Assembly (NCBI GenBank): GCA_900617975.1
Contig: UZAE01013718.1
Location: forward strand, 5,628-19,819
DNA from: Rodentolepis nana
Lineage: Eukaryota > Platyhelminthes > Cestoda > Cyclophyllidea > Hymenolepididae
Direction of reading: 5' to 3'
Length of the DNA: 14,192 bases
Part shown: in pieces, positions 9,399-14,192 of the stretch
Position numbering within the stretch: the first letter of the stretch is position 1
Layout of the letters: every line of letters begins with the position of its first letter
Notes under the pieces: generated by a model
Databases searched by the model: none
Told to the model about the DNA's origin: nothing
Seen by the model: the letters and a program-made list of their open reading frames with translations, nothing else
Made by a program: the position numbers and the translations under genes

Positions 9399-9553
9399 TC
9401 TCCGACTTCCGAAAAATTCTTTCAATCTCACCTCTTTCACTCACGCGTGCCCACTGCGTTGCTACAAGATTGCTTCGCTAGCATGACAGCAGCCGAGCAA
9501 AGGCGGCATCGTTATAACCGTCTCAAGTCGTCCTCAGCGTCGTCACAATTTGG
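9399..9553 (+). CDS. Candidate linker exon, phase-compatible but with a weak donor
   Basis: The frame reads SPTSEKFFQSHLFHSRVP, TALLQDCFASMTAAEQRR, then HRYNRLKSSSASSQFG, which looks coding in residue use (Ser, Arg and Gln as in neighbouring exons). The acceptor is TCAGCAAG and phase 0 fits the exon ending at 8783. A GT at 9554 would leave two bases, fitting the acceptor at 9897. The donor (GG then GTCAAT) is far from consensus and no better GT exists before the in-frame TAG at 9645-9647. It could be a real exon with a weak site, an alternative terminal exon, or a chance open frame. No domain is recognised. Confidence 0.3.
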
Positions 9554-9897
9554 GTCAATGGGCTTTCAATGGGAAATTTTATGCTGCCAACTTTCTCTTC
9601 TTCCATCTCCAAATTTCCAATCAAAACCTTCGTCCCTACCATCATAGAATAAGAAAGAGTTTTGAATGATTGCTCCAAAGTTAACTGCTTTTAATTAAAA
9701 ATGTTTATATTTTTGTGTTCAAATTGCAGTTGCTCTCTTTGTTTGCTATGCAGATATTGGGCCAATTAGGTCCGTTTCAAAAATAAGTGCTGAATTTTGA
9801 ATTTTCAAATGATAAAATCGACTTTGGAATTAAAAGTTGCAAAAAAAGAGCTAGTGATCATAAAGTCGTAAAGTACACAAAATGTTTTGCCTTTAAG

Positions 9898-10410
9898 AAT
9901 TCTCAACGAGCAAAGGTCTGACCGGAGTCAGGTGCGACGACGTCGCGGTCATTTGAGAAGTCGAGGGCGCAGTCTAGAAATGGTGGACACTCAAGGTGGG
10001 AGCCCGGAGACGAGGACTTTTCAATCTTCCTCACATCGCAGCCATCAGCATCAACACCAGCATCATCCGCCTACAATTCCCACTCCCCTCGAAATAAGAA
10101 GCCACGGGAGCGGGAAAGAGGGGTATCAGACTCTCTCCCGATCAGACTCCCGCCTCAACCGAGAACATCTGGATGCTGGAAATGATGATGATGAGGCATC
10201 TGTATCTCCATCTGTCACGGGAACTAGAAGATGTGCTCCAATTTGTGATATCTTCTCATCACGTTCCTCCTACACCTCATCTTCTGTCTCTGGATCCTTC
10301 AGCAAATCCGACAGTTCTAGGAGTTCGTCTCTCTCAAGTACGGATCTACTGGAGGCTGCAAAGACTTCTGTTCCAGCTCATCGAACATTCTCTGTGACTC
10401 CACTTCCCAG
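9898..10410 (+). CDS. GRIP: Large linker exon of the GRIP-like gene, Arg/His/Ser-rich
   Basis: Internal exon of 513 nt, a multiple of three, entering and leaving in phase 2. The acceptor TTTTGCCTTTAAG is good and the donor is CCCAG then GTATTG. It opens ILNEQRSDRSQVRRRRGHLR, passes a His/Gln patch at 10043-10068 (HQHQHQHH), an acidic NDDDEAS, then a long Ser/Thr stretch (10240-10350), and ends near FSVTPLPR. No domain is recognised; it looks intrinsically disordered, as expected in a scaffold linker. Alternative acceptors are in phase: 9916 and 9928 (phase 2), and 9911 or 9932 (phase 0, which would join directly to 8783). Reading past the donor gives about 60 further residues and a stop at 10589-10591, probably a retained-intron artefact. 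The downstream exon lies outside what I can identify. Confidence 0.65.
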
Positions 10411-12260
10411 GTATTGCATTACTTATGCCTTCTTTCGCATCAGATGCACTTATGCCTGTTTAGTACTTCAACCAGTACGCAATACACCATTCAAAGGTAT
10501 TTTAAAACAGAGTGAGGAGATTTGGTGCATGTGGTTCAAGATACTTGCTTACCCGAAAGATGGCTTTTTAGCAGAGGCTCCTTTCGACTAGGCTGTCAGC
10601 ACTGAGGATGGCATTCAGATGCATTGTCATCTGCCAGTCTTTCTCCTTTATTCAAAGGTACTAAAGGGTTTCGGGGCAATCAGTGCAGATGAGAAACAGC
10701 GATTCTATCGAGAGTGCAAAACATCGTTTTTTTTGTCTTTCTATAAGCTCTTACAATTTGCATGAGCTTTGCTCTAAATCATTTTCCCTCGAATAACCTT
10801 GGAGTGAGAAATTACGCTATCGGTGACAAGACCTTGTGTGAGATTTATTTCTAGTTATTCTTGATGCATCTAACAGCTCGAAAGAAGCTCTGGAATAAAA
10901 GCACAGGAAGGACCTTCCATAGCATCTCGAAGGTGGACTTTTTTCGCTGAAATTAAGCCAGCCCTTCGCGAGGCATCTTGTTGGGAGAGGAATCATTCCG
11001 CTCGTAGTAATACGCAGAGAGCATTGCACATATGACAGCAAAGTAACAATAGAATTTTATTCCACGGCTTTGTTGTATTTTTGCCTGTTGCAAAATTTTG
11101 ACTGCTATTTTGAGATTAACTTGTGGTTGCATCTTAATTCCTATTAAGTTGCATTTATTCTATTTGATTTTATGAATATAAAAAAAAGTCTTACCGCTTG
11201 AACAGAAAAATTGTCAGACGCTTTTTTTCTTATTAGCCAATACAAATTGTTCGAATTAAACCAGAATTTAACCATTTTCATGGTTTTATTTATTGCTCGA
11301 TATTTCATTCATGTTCGATCCAATTGAATACATTACTTGGTGTTCTCGAATTTTTTACATAACTTTAGAAAGAGATATAGATTGCATAGTATTTAATTTT
11401 GCGTACATCAATTGCCTTGGTTGCAAATAAATTCTGGAGTAAATTTTTTTCAAATTTTGCTTTTTGGAGGGACAAGAGTCTGACAAGATTTGGATGGTCC
11501 TTTTTATTTTGGATGTCATCGAAGGGAGTGCCTTAACACCTTACGATACCCACCTTAGTGATGGTGTCCTTTCGCGTCAAATCGCACTATTTTTTTGACA
11601 ATTCCCCCTGGAAACAGCTTTTGACATTTCCTGCCAACACTCTTGATAGCATCTTTACTGCAGCTTTTATTAATAAATCCAATGCCCGAAAAAGCGAAAG
11701 TACCATTGACGACTTTTTGTCTGCCTCCATACACACGAAGCTACAAACTCAAAAATCAAGAGGTGGAAGTGACCTTGAAATTTTCATGTCGATATCGTAA
11801 ATGTTTTCCTCAATTCATCGCCTAGAAACCGTGGATCTTAGAATGATAAATTTTTGGCTTAAAGAATTTGTAAATGGTAAGACTATAATAATCTGTTCTT
11901 TATGAGGAGATCATTCATGTTTTTCGACGTGCTGAAGGTGATGGAAGTAAATTGAACAAAGGCGACTGAACCAATTTGTTTTCAAAGGATGTTCTCTATT
12001 CCCGATTTAATTTCATGGAGTTATGGCAAGTGAGCTTCCAAACATGTCGTAAATGAAATGTAAGACTGCTACTGCCCTTCCAAATTACCCTTCATTTAGC
12101 CACATTCAAGGTTGAATATTAAATTATTTTATCTATTTTACTGAAATCCACATGATTTGACTCAAGTTTGAGTAAAAAAATTTTTCAAATAGCAGTCTTT
12201 ATGATATTTATCATTAGCTCTTAAACTTTGACTTCAGCTTCCCCCAAGGGTGGGGGCAGA
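10411..12260 (+). other. Intron or flank without a supportable gene
   Basis: AT-rich sequence following the donor at 10411. I looked for a second PDZ domain (a GDR/GDxI-N-G type motif) on the plus strand and saw none. An open frame at 11558-11800 has no recognisable content. The stretch holds only short A and T runs and ends in a small inverted motif, CCCCCAAGGGTGGGGG, at 12241-12256, next to the AT-rich repeat array. Confidence 0.5.
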
Positions 12261-12656
12261 TTTATAGCAGTTAATTAATAGCAGTTCATTAGCTGTCTTT
12301 GTAGCAGTTAATTAATAGCAATTCATTAGCTGTCTTCTTGCGGCAGTTAATTAATAGCAGTTCATTAGCAGTCTTCTTGCTTAACAGTATCTCTGGCTTT
12401 CCGTCCTTGTCTTTAGAGCTGGATTACATTTATAGCGGTTAATTAATAGCAGTTCATTAGCAGTCTTCTTGCTTCCCCGTATCTGGCTTAATTACATTTA
12501 TAGCAGTTCATTAATAGCAATTCATTAGCTGTCTTCTTGCTTCTTACATTTATAGCGGTTAATTAATAGCAGTTCATTAGCAGTCTTCTTGCTTCCCCGT
12601 ACTCTGCTTTCAGCTCATTAGCTGTCTTCTTGCTTCCCAGTATCTCTGGCTTTCTT
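12261..12656. repeat. AT-rich tandem array built on TTAATTAATAGCAGTTCATT
   Basis: At least five full and several partial units share a core of TAGCAGTTAATTAATAGCAGTTCATTAGC(A/T)GTCTTCTTGC. Unit starts lie near 12265, 12302, 12342, 12433, 12500 (variant TTCATTAAT) and 12553. A higher-order copy is visible: 12424-12481 is repeated at 12544-12601, exactly 120 bases away, with no mismatch seen. One interruption near 12405-12420 carries CCTTGTCTTTAGAGCTGG, the start of the neighbouring minisatellite unit, so the two arrays are related in origin. On the minus strand this array lies 3' of the retroelement remnant, so it may derive from its 3' UTR or tail. Confidence 0.85.
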
Positions 12657-12660
12657 GCTT

Positions 12661-13111
12661 GTCTTTAGAGCTGGACACCGAATCAGGTGGGTCTTCCTTG
12701 TCTTTAGGGCTGGACACCGAATCAGGTGGGTCTTCCTGTCTTTAGGGCTGGACACCGAATCAGGTGGGTCTTCTGTGTCTTTAGGGCTGGACACCGAATC
12801 AGGTGGGTCTTCTCAAATGTAGGTTACATAGAGGGCATGTGGGTTGAGTGTATACCGAGTAAGGTGCGTCTTCTCCATTTCCTCCTGCAGGTTACATAGG
12901 GGGCATGATACCATTTCCTCCTGTAGGTTACATAGAGGGCATGTGGGTTTCCTTGTCTTTAGGGCTGGACACCGAATCAGGTGGGTCTTCTCCTTGTCTT
13001 TAGGGCTGGACACCGAATCAGGTGGGTCTTCCTGTCTTTAGGGCTGGACACCGAATCAGGTGGGTCTTCTGTGTCTTTAGGGCTGGACACCGAATCAGGT
13101 GGGTCTTCTCA
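12661..13111. repeat. 38-41 bp minisatellite derived from a retroelement Cys-His coding segment
   Basis: Eight units begin with GTCTTTAG(A/G)GCTGG at 12661, 12700, 12738, 12777, 12955, 12996, 13034 and 13073. The periods are 39, 38 and 39 bases in the first block and 41, 38 and 39 in the second. Between the blocks lies a segment with ATTTCCTCCTG(C/T)AGGTTACATA copies. Read on the minus strand, the 39-bp unit encodes KTHLIRCPALKTR, and the interblock segment encodes CPLCNLQEEMEKTHL. Together these form a C-x2-C-x9-H-x3-C finger. The array therefore arose by amplifying part of a coding sequence rather than from random DNA. Confidence 0.9.
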
Positions 13112-13151
13112 AATGTAGGTTACATAGAGGGCATGTGGGTTGAGTGTATAC
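12696..13151. repeat. Two identical 160-bp copies, 296 bp apart
   Basis: The segment 12696-12855 (three minisatellite units plus the CAAATGTAGGTTACATAGAG segment and GTTGAGTGTATAC) recurs at 12992-13151. I see no mismatch over the 160 bases by eye. This indicates a recent segmental duplication or gene conversion within the array. Confidence 0.8.
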
Positions 13152-13484
13152 GTTTGGTTATATAGGGGGCATGTGGTTGAGTGTATACTACCAATCTGTG
13201 AAGATGTTTTTCCAGGCGATCGTGTCCGTTACTAGTCTAAACTCAGCAATGGCATCGATTCTTAGCCAGTCGGCTATGTCCGAGAGTGCCACTGTCCACT
13301 GTTTCTCCTTTGTTCGAGCTTTAAGTTCGTTACACCTTGAGATCTGGAATTCTCTCCTGATTAATGCCTTAATTGTGGGGGAGGACATCGGCCGGTCTAT
13401 GCCTTGCAAAATCGTTGTCCCCTTTGAGTAAAAAATTATAGTTAGCCTATTGTCCATATCCACATCGGCCAGAAGAACTTGCAC
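12813..13484 (-). pseudogene. Decayed C-terminal part of a non-LTR retrotransposon polyprotein
   Basis: On the minus strand, from 13484 down to about 13225, a frame reads QVLLADVDMDNRLTIIF, then PMSSPTIKALIRREFQIS, then KEKQWTVALSDIADWLR, and ends near IAEFRLVT. In many LINE-type elements the segment after the RNase H region carries a FRL-x-TGHD-x-L-x-x-HLHRI motif followed by a Cys-His finger (CPLC...H...CP). Here FRLVT is present. After a shift of one base near 13224-13227 the other frame gives HDRLEKHLHRLVVYTQP, then a CPLC-type finger, now repeated and interrupted. The first ATG at 13484 is not a true start; the fragment is 5'-truncated. Stops and shifts mean it is not functional. No reverse transcriptase core is in the window. 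The element family (RTE-, Jockey- or CR1-like) cannot be fixed from this piece. Confidence 0.7.
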
Positions 13485-14192
13485 CCCTTTTCACAGAATG
13501 AAATAGGCGCCATTTTCAGGTTCATTGGTGTAGGAGACAAGGCTGATACCGAGGGTTTAGCAATTAACTGCTAGTGGAAAATTGAGGGGATGAGAGAGGA
13601 GGAGGAGGAGGAGGAGGAGGAAGGAGAGTAGAACGAGTTCAAGGAACAAATTTCTGCACCTTCAGCCTTTTAATCATCATATCCAGTCGTTTTCAATTGT
13701 GTTGACTAAACATAATTCTAGTAAACTTGAAGCTTACACAATTTTTGCATTAAATCAAGGCTAAACCATCCAATTTGGGCATTTTTTCGGGATCTTTCAA
13801 TTATTCGTATTTAATGAATAATGCTCTAAGTTATTGTCATTCCGTTTGAGCAGTTGTGCAAATGTCTGCTTAAAATCCTTTGAGAGGGAATGAAGTTATC
13901 AGAGGGCGGTCTTACAAGCGGACACTGCCATTCATGTTATGTTAATTTTCAACTGTTCTGAGGGTAACAAACGCCGATAGCATTAAGACTCCTCTGATGA
14001 ATCTAATTAATATGCGCTTTGGCATAAAATAAGTAATTACCGATCAAGTCTAGTCTGTATTCGGAGGTGCGCAAAGTTGTTTCGAAAGAATTGATTGGCT
14101 GCCTGAGGAGTTGAGATTTCATTCCCCTCCTGGGGTGGGGGAGGGGTGTAGCGGATTGCTACTTTATTCAAGCCTGACTGACTCAGAAATCT
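13485..14192. other. Non-coding flank with microsatellite and G-rich tract
   Basis: No supportable gene. It includes a purine (GAG/GGA)n tract at about 13589-13625, AT-rich sequence, and a G-rich stretch at about 14132-14148. The retroelement coding trace does not obviously continue beyond 13500 on the minus strand: a TGA lies just upstream of the open frame. Confidence 0.6.
13589..13625. repeat. (GGA)n microsatellite
   Basis: About ten tandem GAG/GGA triplets on the plus strand, purine-only, with one GGAAGGAG break at the end. It lies about 100 bases from the retroelement remnant. Confidence 0.85.

Noticed and set aside
10411..10591. Read-through extension after the 10410 donor
   Set aside because: The sequence changes character at CAG/GTATTG and reads as intron; most likely not coding.
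11558..11800. 80-residue plus-strand open frame examined as a possible PDZ7 exon
   Set aside because: It has none of the PDZ hallmarks (G-D-x-I/L, N-G turn) and no matching phase evidence.
12844..13041. Plus-strand open frame through the minisatellite
   Set aside because: It is the reverse reading of the minus-strand retroelement repeat, so it is a shadow of the repeat.

Overview
The window is eukaryotic, from an invertebrate animal. It has small coding exons with GT-AG boundaries and matching codon phases, AT-rich introns, and many homopolymer C/G tracts. My best guess is a flatworm, possibly a tapeworm, judged only from base composition, intron style and the type of retroelement; that guess is weak. 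Nothing looks bacterial, and I found no tRNA, rRNA or CRISPR array.

The plus strand between about 4.2 and 10.4 kb carries an internal part of one gene. I read it as a GRIP-like (glutamate receptor-interacting protein) multi-PDZ scaffold. The supported exons are 4211-4611 (a complete PDZ domain, closest to GRIP PDZ6), 5174-5363 and 5439-5760 (disordered linker), 8687-8783, and 9898-10410 (Ser/Arg/His-rich linker). A possible exon lies at 9399-9553 and a possible 16-nt microexon at 3366-3381. Codon phases join across all of these: 1, 0, 1, 2, 0, 2, ending in phase 2 at 10410. Two short segments, at the end of exon 5439-5760 and in exon 8687-8783, resemble in order a short conserved segment that I recall from the long linker between PDZ6 and PDZ7 of vertebrate GRIP. 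The start of the gene, its earlier PDZ domains and PDZ7 must lie outside the window.

From 12.26 to 13.48 kb, on the minus strand, lies a decayed 3' part of a non-LTR (LINE-type) retrotransposon. Upstream on that strand (13484-13165) is the end of the reverse transcriptase/RNase H polyprotein, with a frameshift. It runs into a Cys-His finger region that has been amplified into a 38-41 bp minisatellite, almost exactly 13 codons long. After it comes a second, AT-rich array built on TTAATTAATAGCAGTTCATT, possibly derived from the element's 3' UTR or tail.

The rest (1-4210, the introns, 10411-12260 and 13485-14192) shows no gene I can support. It holds C/G homopolymer tracts, small microsatellites and chance open frames.
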